Source: Verrucomicrobiota bacterium
GTDB lineage: Bacteria; Verrucomicrobiota; Verrucomicrobiia; Limisphaerales; JACPZS01
DNA length: 64,000 nt
NCBI GenBank assembly: GCA_016195385.1
Contig: JACPZS010000039.1
Coordinates: 1 to 64,000 of the forward strand
Direction: 5' to 3'
The notes under the pieces are model-generated. The model had not been told where the DNA came from and made no database searches. It saw only the letters and a program-made list of their open reading frames with translations. Below are positions 19,135 through 27,920 of this stretch, piece by piece; within the stretch, counting starts at the first letter, position 1; every line of letters begins with the position of its first letter. Position numbers and translations under genes: made by a program.

Positions 19135-19282
19135 ACGTCAGTGACCACGGAGACCCGCCGGAAAGGAGATGGTTCTAATCGTGGTCATCGCAAAGCTCAA
19201 AGATAAAAGTTTAGACCGCCCTGTTTCATGATTCGCATGTTCACGAGGTTGAATGGCGATCCAGAGATGAACCAGGCGATCC

Positions 19283-22200
19283 TCACTCGGCGGGCAGGAC
19301 GTTGTAGCTTTCCACCACCGCGTTCGCGCCCGTCAGCACGCCGATGCGATTGGTCAGGCCATCCATGCGGATCATCGTTTTGATGGCCGCTTCGCCGGTG
19401 ATTTGGTAATTGGTGCAAAGCTGGAAGAACGGCCCCGGCTGCACAACGCGCGAGTTTTGCGCCGGCTGGAGCGTCTGGCCGTACGCGTAAATCACCACAC
19501 GCGGATCATCCTGCTTGAGCAACGACAAAATCTGCTGCGGGATCGCTTCGACCGCGCGGTCGTCCAAACCAACTTGCACTTGCAACGGAATCGCGGTGTT
19601 GAGGAATGGAGAATTGACCGTCAGTTCCGGCGTGGAAAGCACGCTGCCGAGGTGCGCGAATACGCCGCCGGGCTGCTGCTGGCGCGCGTTCATGACGCCG
19701 CCGACGATGTGCTGCAATTGCGGCGAATCCGGTTGCGCGACGAAGTTCGTAAAATGCCGGAAGCTGGTCAGTTTGATCGACTTGTTCGGAATGTCGTTCG
19801 TCAGCACGGCCACGCCGCTCAACGCCGCCGACCACGCGCCGATGTTCGTCTGGTTGACGGACAACAAACCGCGCGCCGCGTTGTCGTTGATCGCGGTCGT
19901 GAACAAGTCGGCCAAAATCCAATCGTTCGTCGGATGTGTCCAGCCGTACGTCGGCGTGAAGCGATTGAAATAGGCGCTCGACCCCGCCCACTGATCCCAT
20001 TCGTTTTGAGTCACGACCGGCGATTTTAAATAAACCGTCTGCCACGGCGTGCCGCGGTGAACGCGCCCCAACATGCCGAGCGTCGCCAGTTTGTTCGTTG
20101 GAAAATCCCAATCGTCCGAACTGCGCACACCGGGATCTTTGACGGCCATGTTGAACGCGTTCGGATCGCTGCTCGCCGTTTTGTTCGTGTTACCGCCCCA
20201 GGGATTGTAGCGAATGTTCACAACTCCCAGGTTAAAATCCGTGTTCGTGACGCCAAGTGAATTTGAATTCGGCAGCACGAGAATGTTGTTGGTGCGGGTC
20301 AAGTCGGTCAAATCTTCCAGCGCATAATGCACGAGGGGATCGTTCGCCTGCCACGTCGCATACTGCGACAAACGGCGCGTCGGCGTGTAGGGTGCCTGCA
20401 TGCTGAAGCCGAATTCGTGCAGGTTCGTCGAAGGCACGCGCCCCATGAATTCGTTGAAGCGTTGGATGGATTTCTGTTTGTCCCGGCCTTGTGCGCCTTG
20501 CGAAGTAAAGCTGTTCCAATCCGCGTCTTGGTCGCCAAGCGAAGCGAGGATTTGATTCTGGAGGCCAATCGGCGTTCGTTTCACCGTGTTCGTGTCCCAG
20601 AATTTACCGTCGCCAAAATTCGGATTGCCCATCAACTCGCGCGTGATGTTGATGCGGCTGACGAGGCCGGTGAGGTTTACGAAATCCACGACGCGACCGC
20701 TGCTCGAGTCGAGCAGGATGTATTGGAGCCGGTTGCTGATCGCCAGCGTCCACTGCGGCATGATGAAGTTCGTTGGGTTGTTATTGGGGTTGGTAACCTC
20801 GAAAATGAGATTCGTGTTGTACGGAGTAAACCGTGGCGGCACGGCGCGTGAAATGTATGCCGCGTTGTCGAGCACGATGCGGTTGTTCAGCAACGGCAGC
20901 TTGAACGACGCCCGATCGCGGGCTGCTTTCCAAGTGTTGCCGCTAATCAACATATTGGTGCCGATGGTGAAATTGTTGGTGCCCGTGGGCAGCACGGGCC
21001 GGTTGAATTGGTCCAGCACAGCCATCGTGACGCGGTTCGTGACCATCATGCGCAGCGGACGCGTGAAGACCTGGTTGTACGAATTCCAAGCTTCGACGCC
21101 AAACAAGTTGGAGATGCCGACGACGAAGAGTTGATTCGTCTGGAACGGGTATTGATCCAGCGCGGTGCGCTTGCGCAGTTCGAGGCGACGCGTTGCCTGG
21201 ACGGTCGTCTGCATCGCGAACTCGTTGAAGCTCGGATAGCCTTTCTTCGCGCCGATGATGAGCGGCACGCCATACACGTTCACGTTTTGGCCCCGGATGG
21301 CAGGCCGATCCGCCGGCACGCTCAGATCGCGCCACGGATTGGTGAGAAACGCCGAGCCAGTTTCCTCCACCCAACCGGTGATGTAGTTCGTCCGGCCATC
21401 CGCCGAAACGCCGAACACCGGCCGGAACACCGTCGGCAAATCGGGATCGCCCGGGCTGGCGAGTTTGCGCGTGCTGCTCGCGTCGTAAATGTTCGCCGAC
21501 AACTGCAAGAGACGGTGCACCTCTTTCGTGAAATAATTCGTCGGGTAAATCATCATGTTCGTCATGCCGAACGGATGTCCGTACGTTTCGAGCAGTTTTT
21601 GTGAAGTGAAGCGGAAGAAATTCGAGCCGCCGATGTTGGCCTTGGTGATTGGATCGATGTTCCAAGGAATAAGATTGGTGACCGATGTCGTGATGTTGTT
21701 GAAGTTCAGGTTGAGTTTGCCCTCGCTGGCTGGAAGCGAGTCTTGCCCGAGTTGCGACAGCAGCCGGTATATCGTGTAACGGTCGTAAGTGCTGTTCGCG
21801 CGGGAAGCCAGTTTGATGCGGTCGGTGAACCGTCTAAACGAATTGTTGCCCTGTTCGCCCAACGAAAACATTTCCTGGGTGTCGTAGTAAGAACGCGGGT
21901 TGTCGCTGCCCGGCCACGGCTTGCGCGCCCGGCTCAAATCGGTTTGCAATCCGTCCGTGTAGAGATCCATCACTCCATTCGTCTTCACGAAATTCTCACC
22001 GTTCGGGCCGAAGAGATCGAAGAAGTTGCTCAGGTTGCTGAAATTGTTGTTGTAGCGGTATTGCAGCAGCGCCGTGGCGTCATCGAACGCCAGCCCGCGG
22101 CTGGTCACGTTCAGATTGGTCACGTATTGATACTGGTTGACCGGCCAGATGTTCGTGTTGAGGTCGCGCAACAGACCGGCCAGGTTCAACTCCCACGAGC

Positions 22201-22939
22201 CGACACCCTGATCGCGGTAGTAAAGATTTGCATCCGGATTTCCTGACAGGCGCTTGGCCTGGTTGTGGATGAAGTTGAGGTCCAGATTTTTCCCGACCGG
22301 CACGCAGAGAAACGCGTAGCGGCCGACGAACAGGTTCGAGCCGGAGTGCGGTCGATCCGGATGCTGCAAAACGCCGATCCATTCCGGATCGCCCCAGTGG
22401 AAATTCGCCTGTCCAGTGAGGCGTCCGTTGTTGTCAACCTCACGCACGAGACCATTCGTTTCCACGAAACCATTGCGGTTGAAATCGAGGTAAAACCGGA
22501 AGTCGTTGGCGAAATCGCGGCGGCCGGGAGTGTTGGTCTGGACGTAAACGGGCGCACGGGGATCGTAGAGCAGGTTGGCGATGTTGCGGATTTGATCGTT
22601 TGCGTTAAGCGTCAGCCCGTTGGGATACGTGTAGCTGACGTTGCGTAGATCATTTCCCAACCCCGCGCTAAACCCCGCCGGATTGATGAAATTTGTCGAG
22701 ACGCAAAAATCGTGCGCGAGCAGATTGGAAGTCGTGACGATGCGAGCCGCCCACTCGGATTGCGCGCGCGCGATGGCGGCTTCGGCCATAAGCCGCGCGG
22801 TGGTCTGGTCGCGCGTCACCGCCACGGAAGCCCGCTCGCGCCGGCTCACGGCCAGAAAGGCGACCGACATCAGCACGACAACCGACAACATGATCAGGGT
22901 CGTGACGAGCGCAACGCCGCGTTGTGATTGACGATTCAT
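19283..22939 (-). CDS. Large PilX-like pilus assembly protein, Verru_Chthon cassette protein A type
   Basis: The 1218-residue product has a short basic leader and one N-terminal helix (GVALVTTLIMLSVVVLMSVAFLAVSRRERASVAV) like PilX/GspK minor pilins, but lacks the Glu-5 FTLIE motif. The rest is a long Asn-rich region without recognised domains. Size, sequence style and position after three prepilin-like genes match the family I know as Verru_Chthon cassette protein A. By analogy with GspK it may cap a pseudopilus tip. The ATG overlaps the upstream gene's TGA as ATGA, which indicates tight coupling. The protein ends AVVESYNVLPAE. Confidence 0.8.
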   Translation of the reverse strand: MNRQSQRGVALVTTLIMLSVVVLMSVAFLAVSRRERASVAVTRDQTTARLMAEAAIARAQSEWAARIVTTSNLLAHDFCVSTNFINPAGFSAGLGNDLRNVSYTYPNGLTLNANDQIRNIANLLYDPRAPVYVQTNTPGRRDFANDFRFYLDFNRNGFVETNGLVREVDNNGRLTGQANFHWGDPEWIGVLQHPDRPHSGSNLFVGRYAFLCVPVGKNLDLNFIHNQAKRLSGNPDANLYYRDQGVGSWELNLAGLLRDLNTNIWPVNQYQYVTNLNVTSRGLAFDDATALLQYRYNNNFSNLSNFFDLFGPNGENFVKTNGVMDLYTDGLQTDLSRARKPWPGSDNPRSYYDTQEMFSLGEQGNNSFRRFTDRIKLASRANSTYDRYTIYRLLSQLGQDSLPASEGKLNLNFNNITTSVTNLIPWNIDPITKANIGGSNFFRFTSQKLLETYGHPFGMTNMMIYPTNYFTKEVHRLLQLSANIYDASSTRKLASPGDPDLPTVFRPVFGVSADGRTNYITGWVEETGSAFLTNPWRDLSVPADRPAIRGQNVNVYGVPLIIGAKKGYPSFNEFAMQTTVQATRRLELRKRTALDQYPFQTNQLFVVGISNLFGVEAWNSYNQVFTRPLRMMVTNRVTMAVLDQFNRPVLPTGTNNFTIGTNMLISGNTWKAARDRASFKLPLLNNRIVLDNAAYISRAVPPRFTPYNTNLIFEVTNPNNNPTNFIMPQWTLAISNRLQYILLDSSSGRVVDFVNLTGLVSRINITRELMGNPNFGDGKFWDTNTVKRTPIGLQNQILASLGDQDADWNSFTSQGAQGRDKQKSIQRFNEFMGRVPSTNLHEFGFSMQAPYTPTRRLSQYATWQANDPLVHYALEDLTDLTRTNNILVLPNSNSLGVTNTDFNLGVVNIRYNPWGGNTNKTASSDPNAFNMAVKDPGVRSSDDWDFPTNKLATLGMLGRVHRGTPWQTVYLKSPVVTQNEWDQWAGSSAYFNRFTPTYGWTHPTNDWILADLFTTAINDNAARGLLSVNQTNIGAWSAALSGVAVLTNDIPNKSIKLTSFRHFTNFVAQPDSPQLQHIVGGVMNARQQQPGGVFAHLGSVLSTPELTVNSPFLNTAIPLQVQVGLDDRAVEAIPQQILSLLKQDDPRVVIYAYGQTLQPAQNSRVVQPGPFFQLCTNYQITGEAAIKTMIRMDGLTNRIGVLTGANAVVESYNVLPAE

Positions 22940-23763
22940 CGGGAAGCAGTGCGAATGGGAATCCGCTCACGAAAGAGGTGTACCTTGCCGGCCTGTCGGG
23001 CGAGGAAATTCGCCGCCACGCTGCCGGACATCGCCTTGTATTGATTCACGACGTACGGTTCGAGAATTCCCAGCTCGACCTCAACGTACGGCGGCAGGCT
23101 GTTGCTGAGGAAATAGTAGGTGCCATTGGCAAAATACCGGTACGTAAGCGGCGAATTCGTGGCGACCATCAGGTTGCCATTGCGGTCATACGGCAGGATG
23201 GTCAATGAAACCACGCCATCAATGACTGGCTGATAATTGATGACCTCGCTCGAATCCCGGTTGATCAACTTCGCCATGATGCGGAACGGCACCGCCGACG
23301 CGACAGTGTTGGTCGTGAAACGCCCCAGAGAACCGACCGGACTGCCGGATTGAATGGGAAAAACTTTATAGCCGGAAGCCGTCCAGTTATTATTGAATTT
23401 GGTGAGGAATAAAAAATCATGCAGCCGGTTCGTGCGCTGCGGATTGGGGAATGACGCATCGCCGGGCAGGCTCTGATAGAACGGAGCCGTGTTGGTATTC
23501 AACTGCGCGTAGAAATTTGGCACGCCAGCCCCGCGCGCCGCGCTCATCTGTTCCAGATCACGTTTGATGAGTTCCATTGCCGCACGGCCCGATTCCAGCA
23601 CGTCCGTCTGGCTCACGCTGCCGCGCAACGCCTTTTGCGTATGATCAAACATCGCGTAAAGCGCGATAATGATCACCGTCATGATCGAAACCGCCGTCAG
23701 CAATTCGATCAGCGAAAACGCCCGGCGGGCGCGCGAAGACGGAATGAATTTGGACGGTTGCAT
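22936..23763 (-). CDS. Prepilin-like protein, Verru_Chthon cassette protein C type
   Basis: 275 residues with a type IV prepilin N-terminus: a basic leader (MQPSKFIPSSRARRA), then FSLIELLTAVSIMTVIIIAL, with cleavage predicted between Ala and Phe and Glu at mature position 5. The downstream segment SGRAAMELIKRDLEQMSAARG resembles GspJ-like minor pseudopilins. It lies in a tightly packed run: two bases after the preceding gene and a 4-base ATGA overlap with the following large gene. It is expected in the inner membrane and, after processing by a prepilin peptidase (none in this window), in a pseudopilus. Confidence 0.83.
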   Translation of the reverse strand: MQPSKFIPSSRARRAFSLIELLTAVSIMTVIIIALYAMFDHTQKALRGSVSQTDVLESGRAAMELIKRDLEQMSAARGAGVPNFYAQLNTNTAPFYQSLPGDASFPNPQRTNRLHDFLFLTKFNNNWTASGYKVFPIQSGSPVGSLGRFTTNTVASAVPFRIMAKLINRDSSEVINYQPVIDGVVSLTILPYDRNGNLMVATNSPLTYRYFANGTYYFLSNSLPPYVEVELGILEPYVVNQYKAMSGSVAANFLARQAGKVHLFRERIPIRTASR

Positions 23764-23765
23764 TT

Positions 23766-24563
23766 TCAGTGGAATACCATGGGCTGAAAGTAGAAGAAAC
23801 GATTGGCCTTGTTCGTCACTACTTCGATCTGCCCGCTGACGAGCGTGCTGAATACGCGCCGGCTGTTGCCGAGGCGGACGGTCAAGTCGTTTGGCTTCGG
23901 CGGCAAAACCGGCCAGCGAAACGTAAGCCGCAACTCGTGCAGGTTGTCGCCCAAGGCGAGCGCCCGTTGAAGCTCGGCTTTCGCCAGGCCGTTCGTGGGC
24001 GCGGGCGTGGCCGGGATCACTTCGGACGTGACTTGGTAATGAAAAACAAAGTCCCGGTCGCGCGGAATGGCCGGCGGTTTGTCCACCGCTGAACCGGTGA
24101 TGGCGCGGATGACGGCGGTGACGGTGTTGGTGATCGTTGTTTTTCCGGTAGTGTCGTATTTGGGTGTCGAGAGTTGGCCAATGATTTCGGCGGAGGTTAA
24201 ATTGGCGTAGCGTCTTGTCCCTGTCGCTCCACCTGTTCGCTGGATAGACACAAAATCAACGTAGTTCGACAAATCAGTCGCGCCCTTCAAGCCGTTGCGA
24301 ATCGCCTCCAGCAGATATGTCCCGTCCTGGTTGATAATGGTGTCTTCGCGATTATCCCGCTGGACCTGGTGGCCGGTGGGCAACACGCCCAGAATCGCCA
24401 CCAGCGCGAAGGAGACGACCGCGATGCTCAACGCGATCTCGATCATCGTGAACGCGGATTCGTGAGCGCGCGGACTGCCAGTTTGGGCGAACTTCGACGG
24501 CTGACCCGCGCAAGCAAACCCGCGCGGCAGCGCAAAAGTTTTGGTTGTAGGCGGGAAGATCAT
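23766..24563 (-). CDS. Prepilin-like protein, Verru_Chthon cassette protein B type
   Basis: The pilin-like signature is SAFTMIEIALSIAVVSFALVAILGVLPTG, with Glu at mature position 5 and a helix break at Pro, as in GspI/GspJ-like minor pseudopilins. The ORF is open to 24623, but that would overlap the previous gene by 32 bases, so I prefer the ATG at 24563 (MIFPPTTKTFALPRG; 265 residues). This leaves an unusually long leader of about 37 residues. The body contains RDNREDTIINQDGTYLLEAI and a C-terminal beta-rich domain. It is the second pilin-like gene of the D-B-C-A run. Confidence 0.78.
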   Translation of the reverse strand: MIFPPTTKTFALPRGFACAGQPSKFAQTGSPRAHESAFTMIEIALSIAVVSFALVAILGVLPTGHQVQRDNREDTIINQDGTYLLEAIRNGLKGATDLSNYVDFVSIQRTGGATGTRRYANLTSAEIIGQLSTPKYDTTGKTTITNTVTAVIRAITGSAVDKPPAIPRDRDFVFHYQVTSEVIPATPAPTNGLAKAELQRALALGDNLHELRLTFRWPVLPPKPNDLTVRLGNSRRVFSTLVSGQIEVVTNKANRFFYFQPMVFH

Positions 24564-24591
24564 GAGCGTGGCTCGTAAATGGATTAACGTC

Positions 24592-25356
24592 TCACCGGAT
24601 GTCTGGCTGGAAGCCCCGGGCACGCCCCGTCAGCGCGCTCACGCGAATCCAGTTGTTTGAAAAATTGCCTCGCGGCGTTTCCTGCGCATCGACGGTGCCG
24701 TTATTCGTGTTGTAGAAAATGCTGCCTTTGGCGAGCGGGATGATTTCGTCGTGCTTGCCGATGTTGGCGTCGCGCGCGGCCGGAGTTTCGAGCTGGCCCT
24801 GCGCATTGAACGCGAGGTAGCGGTAAGGAATGTTGTTTGAAACCAGGAGAGTCGCATTCTTCGGACCGGCGAAATAGGAGACGTTCGTTACCGGCAGAGC
24901 GCGAAAGAAATCATTCGTCAGCAACAACGACGACAGGCCGTACTTGAACTCCGGAATGAAGACGCCATCGGGCAAATGCCGCCATTCCGTCAAATACCGT
25001 GGCCGCACCATGCCGGGCTGCTCGCCCACGGAACGTCTGGTGAAGAGCGCGTAGGAAGTCAGTTGATGGTTGTAGAGTTTGGTAACGCGTAACTGGGCGA
25101 CTTCCGGCGGGACGAACAGAACGAAAACCGTCGTGCGCTCGTTCATCGCGCGTTGGCGGGCAAGCGTGAGATCGTCGATCAACTGGCGTTTGGCGATGTC
25201 CACGGCATTGCCGCCCATCAAGCCGCGCAGCGCAGGCAGACCAATCGCCGCCAGCAGCCCAATGATTCCGATCACTACCAACAACTCGATCAAGCTGAAG
25301 GCGAACGGACGACCGAAGCCGCGCGACGATGACCGCGATGACGGGTGTTCACGCAT
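24592..25356 (-). CDS. GspH-like pseudopilin, Verru_Chthon cassette protein D type
   Basis: 254 residues. The leader is basic and Ser/Arg-rich (MREHPSSRSSSRGFGRPFA) and is followed by [20 protein letters not shown] with Glu-5. The conserved motif RQLIDDLTLARQRAMNERTTV is the GspH-type segment after the N-terminal helix. It lies six bases downstream of a GspG-like pseudopilin and directly upstream of the B-type gene. It probably serves as a minor pseudopilin in the same filament. Confidence 0.83.
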   Translation of the reverse strand: MREHPSSRSSSRGFGRPFAFSLIELLVVIGIIGLLAAIGLPALRGLMGGNAVDIAKRQLIDDLTLARQRAMNERTTVFVLFVPPEVAQLRVTKLYNHQLTSYALFTRRSVGEQPGMVRPRYLTEWRHLPDGVFIPEFKYGLSSLLLTNDFFRALPVTNVSYFAGPKNATLLVSNNIPYRYLAFNAQGQLETPAARDANIGKHDEIIPLAKGSIFYNTNNGTVDAQETPRGNFSNNWIRVSALTGRARGFQPDIR

Positions 25357-25362
25357 GACGCG

Positions 25363-26184
25363 CTATTTCCAACTGAGGATGTTGTCTTTGTTCACGCCTT
25401 GATCGGCGGGAATGGAGGCGTCAGCCATTCCATCCGGCCCAAGCGACCAAACCATCACGGTGGTACGCGCTTCGTAGGAATTGGGGTCGTTGGGCGCTTT
25501 TGACAAACCGTTCAAAGGGCTGCCGCTTTTCAGCGTCACATTCGGACTGCGATAAAACCCGTCGCGACACTGGTTGTCGTAGTTCAAATCGACGGTGACG
25601 ATGTACGGATTTCCCCACGGATCCCGAAACACGCCGTTCGGGTTGATGCCCGGCAGCATCGCCTCTTTGCGCGGATCGCCGACGTCTTTGGCGTTCAGAA
25701 AAACTTCCCGCTGGGGATTTTGCGAGTGACCAGAGTTGACCGTGTTGTCGCCGTTTCGGAAGACCTCCAAATCGCGCAAAATCGCAATCAACTCGGCATT
25801 GCTCGCCTGGTAGCCGTTGTTGCCCACGTTGCCGATGCGCGGCAGCACGCCTTTGTTTTTGTTTTTGCCGGCGAGCAGTTGAAAGCCCGTGCCGCCACGA
25901 TTGTGTACCGTACCGTAGGTAAAGTCAGGGCAACTGCTATCGTTCAACGATTGGCGAGCCGCCTTGCCTGAAGGATAGCGGCTGTATTTGGCGTTGTACG
26001 CGTTGATGGCACCCGCGATGTCGGCGATTTCTTTCTTGGCAATCGCGATTTTAGCCTTTTGCTTGGCTCCGGATATCGCCGGCAGCAACATGCTGGCAAG
26101 GATGCCGATGATCGAAATCACGACCAGTAATTCAATGAGCGTGAACCCGGGACAGAAGCGCCGGGGTCGAGTAGAGGTTTGCAT
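25363..26184 (-). CDS. GspG-like pseudopilin
   Basis: From the ATG at 26184 the product is 273 residues: leader MQTSTRPRRFCPG, then [20 protein letters not shown] with cleavage after Gly and Glu at position 5. It continues into AKKEIADIAGAINAYNAKYSRYP, the GspG-style helix and loop. It ends NKDNILSWK. The frame is open upstream to an ATG at 26472 preceded by AAGGAG, which would add 96 residues before this leader; I keep the shorter form because prepilin leaders are normally short (see findings). It may be the major pseudopilin of the cassette. Confidence 0.82.
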   Translation of the reverse strand: MQTSTRPRRFCPGFTLIELLVVISIIGILASMLLPAISGAKQKAKIAIAKKEIADIAGAINAYNAKYSRYPSGKAARQSLNDSSCPDFTYGTVHNRGGTGFQLLAGKNKNKGVLPRIGNVGNNGYQASNAELIAILRDLEVFRNGDNTVNSGHSQNPQREVFLNAKDVGDPRKEAMLPGINPNGVFRDPWGNPYIVTVDLNYDNQCRDGFYRSPNVTLKSGSPLNGLSKAPNDPNSYEARTTVMVWSLGPDGMADASIPADQGVNKDNILSWK

Positions 26185-26475
26185 AGTGAGGTTGATTTTT
26201 GCAAAACGTCGATACGTTTGGGAAGCCGTGACTTTAGCTTTTTTCTTGCTTGGGCTGGAGACGCATTTGATCCGCGCGGCGCCGGTAAAAAATAATTTCC
26301 GCGTGAATGACGAACTCGTTTTCACCGCCAGCAAACCGCCATCCGCGCGACGCGGAGCGAAGCCCAGCGAATTGCGCGCCGAACCGGCCACGATGCGCGG
26401 CATCCACTCGTGCGTGATCCAACTCACTGGCAGGCGGTGAATCGTCTCAAGTTGATTTGGTCGCGAGGTCATAAA
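26185..26475 (-). other. Open leader region before the GspG-like pseudopilin
   Basis: This 291-base stretch is open in frame with the following pilin gene. It begins at an ATG at 26472 with a strong-looking AAGGAG six bases upstream, although those bases also encode the last two residues (Lys-Glu) of the previous gene. The translation (MTSRPNQLETIHRLPVSWI...) matches no family I know, and third positions of its first half are GC-rich like a coding frame. It could be a true N-terminal extension, a separate leader peptide, or an intergenic repeat. Confidence 0.45.
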
Positions 26476-27144
26476 TCACTCCTTCCAGTTTCCGATTAGT
26501 TTCACCTGATTCTTGCCGATCGGGACTTCGGCCCAGAGGTCGAACGAGTTGGGGTTGTTGGTCGGGTTGGTCGAAACGTAGCGCCAGGGGTTGACCCGCT
26601 GATTGCCGGCGCCGGGAACTACGGCCGGATCGCTTGGCCGCAAATCCACCGGAACCACCAGCAATTGAACCTGCACACCGTTGATTTGGACAGCCTTGGT
26701 TTGACTGCTTTTCCAGTTCGCGATGAAAGGCTTTAACTCTTTTGCTTCCACAGCCGCGTTGACGAATCCTGCGCGGCCAAAAAATGTTTGCACCTCGGAA
26801 CTCTTGAGCGAGATCCCATTGCCGGCTTGGAATGACTTGGCGACGTTATCGACTACGGTTCCACTAAGTTCGTAGTAGAGCGGGTTGAGCGCCGGATTAA
26901 CATTCGTGCCGCTCAAGCTATCCGGCGGATAGAAGCCGAAATGAGTTTTGAAACTATCGATTGCCGTGATGTATTGATTTAGTTCAGCCCGGATCCGCGA
27001 TTCCCGCGATCGGGCGGAAGCCACCGACGATAACCCGACCACCAAACTCGCCAGCACACCGATGATGGCGATGACAACCAACAACTCAATGAGCGAAAAT
27101 GCGGCTCTTTGCCCGCAATAAGTCTTTGCCGTCCAAGTCTTCAT
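26476..27144 (-). CDS. GspG-like pseudopilin next to toxin-antitoxin genes
   Basis: The ATG at 27144 gives 222 residues with leader MKTWTAKTYCGQRA, then [22 protein letters not shown] with Glu-5. The ORF-track start at 27177 is a TTG overlapping the antitoxin stop and is less likely. After the helix, RAELNQYITAIDSFKTHFGFYPPDS is the classic GspG-type alpha1-C segment and loop. It ends KLIGNWKE. It follows the BrnA-like gene by 29 bases on the same strand, so read-through from the toxin-antitoxin promoter into the pilin genes is possible. Confidence 0.82.
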   Translation of the reverse strand: MKTWTAKTYCGQRAAFSLIELLVVIAIIGVLASLVVGLSSVASARSRESRIRAELNQYITAIDSFKTHFGFYPPDSLSGTNVNPALNPLYYELSGTVVDNVAKSFQAGNGISLKSSEVQTFFGRAGFVNAAVEAKELKPFIANWKSSQTKAVQINGVQVQLLVVPVDLRPSDPAVVPGAGNQRVNPWRYVSTNPTNNPNSFDLWAEVPIGKNQVKLIGNWKE

Positions 27145-27173
27145 GAGTTCAAGAAATCGATCATTCCAAAAAT

Positions 27174-27449
27174 TCAACGCTCGCGCAGTTCATTTTCCAT
27201 CCGTTCGCTGATCCATTGTTTGATCATGCTTTGGTAATTCAGGTAGCGCGACCGGGCCAATCGTTTTATCCGGGAGAGCATGCGTGGATCGATCCGCAGC
27301 GTGATGGTAATGGATTCCGATGATTCCCCGCTTTCCGCCACTGCGGATTCCATCACGCGAACATCGACCCGGCTCTCCAACCAAAAGGCCGCCTCGGCCT
27401 CCTCGTTGTCGAAGAGCGGGACTTCGTCCCAATTCGCGATTGAGTTCAT
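27174..27449 (-). CDS. brnA: CopG/BrnA-type antitoxin
   Basis: 91 residues. The C-terminal half has a ribbon-helix-helix-like pattern, ITITLRIDPRMLSRIKRLAR followed by YQSMIKQWISERM, as in CopG-type antitoxins of type II systems. The N-terminal half (NWDEVPLFDNEEAEAAFW) is acidic and probably wraps the toxin. It lies 35 bases downstream of the BrnT-like gene, the usual toxin-first order of brnTA operons. It is expected to bind DNA and repress its own promoter; a near-palindrome at 27807-27827 is a likely target. Whether it is strictly BrnA or another CopG subfamily is uncertain. Confidence 0.75.
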   Translation of the reverse strand: MNSIANWDEVPLFDNEEAEAAFWLESRVDVRVMESAVAESGESSESITITLRIDPRMLSRIKRLARSRYLNYQSMIKQWISERMENELRER

Positions 27450-27484
27450 ACGGTGTCAATGTTGCAAGCGTCGGTTTCATCTGC

Positions 27485-27772
27485 CTACGGGGACAAGGTT
27501 TGGTTCAGCCGGCGCTGATACAGAAACGTTTCTTCAGGCTCGAAAACTCTGGCGGCAATTACGCGGATACATTTTCCATTGGTGCGATACACGCTAAAAA
27601 TCCCAATGCCATTAACTGCCTTGCCAAGGTTGAAAAACCTGGCCTGAACTGAGAATCGCGAAGAATCGGGCATCAACTTTACCGCGAATGGATCCTCAAA
27701 CGACTCTTCAATGTCCCGCTGCGTCAAAGAACCACTGCATTCAAACGGCGGTTTGTTCCAATCAAACTCCAT
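27485..27772 (-). CDS. brnT: BrnT-like ribonuclease toxin
   Basis: 95 residues with the BrnT pattern: a start of MEFDWNKP, a middle FEDPFAVKLMPDS, then RFFNLGKAVNGIGIFSVYRTN and IRVIAARVFEPEE near the end (canonical IRIISAR...E). BrnT proteins are RelE-fold endoribonucleases that inhibit translation and are neutralised by the partner antitoxin. The usual N-terminal 'N..KHG' helix is altered here (ECSGSLTQRDIEESF), so activity is not assured. It is the first gene of a two-gene unit with a recognisable promoter and operator. Confidence 0.75.
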   Translation of the reverse strand: MEFDWNKPPFECSGSLTQRDIEESFEDPFAVKLMPDSSRFSVQARFFNLGKAVNGIGIFSVYRTNGKCIRVIAARVFEPEETFLYQRRLNQTLSP

Positions 27773-27806
27773 ACTGAGCTTAACTGTAAATCAAAAGCGA
27801 ATGCAA

Positions 27807-27827
27807 TGTAACTACATTGTATTTACA
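27807..27827. promoter_or_regulatory. Near-palindromic operator before brnT
   Basis: TGTAACTACATTGTATTTACA is an inverted repeat matching its reverse complement at 18 of 21 positions, 35 bases upstream of the brnT start. On the minus strand it overlaps a TACAAT -10-like box. A ribbon-helix-helix antitoxin dimer binding here would block transcription, as known for brnTA and copG operons. Confidence 0.6.
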
Positions 27828-27848
27828 AGTGTCGGTTTCCATTGTCAA
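27816..27848 (-). promoter_or_regulatory. Sigma-70-like promoter of brnT-brnA
   Basis: On the minus strand there is a consensus -35 TTGACA (27843-27848). The best -10, TACAAT (27816-27821, 5 of 6), is 21 bases away, which is long. A weaker TAAATA lies at the normal 17-base spacing. Both -10 candidates fall in or against the palindrome. Confidence 0.45.
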
Positions 27849-27866
27849 ACATTTTTCACAAACTTC

Positions 27867-27902
27867 AAAGAAAAAATGGCCACTGGCTTGCGCCGGTGGC
27901 CA
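27867..27902 (-). terminator. Rho-independent terminator after pilC
   Basis: Read on the minus strand, a 10-bp stem (TGGCCACCGG pairing with CCAGTGGCCA, one G-T type mismatch) with a 6-base loop is followed at once by TTTTTTCTTT. It lies 19 bases after the pilC stop and separates the pil operon from the toxin-antitoxin promoter. Confidence 0.8.
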
Positions 27903-27920
27903 TGCTAGATCTGCAACCGG

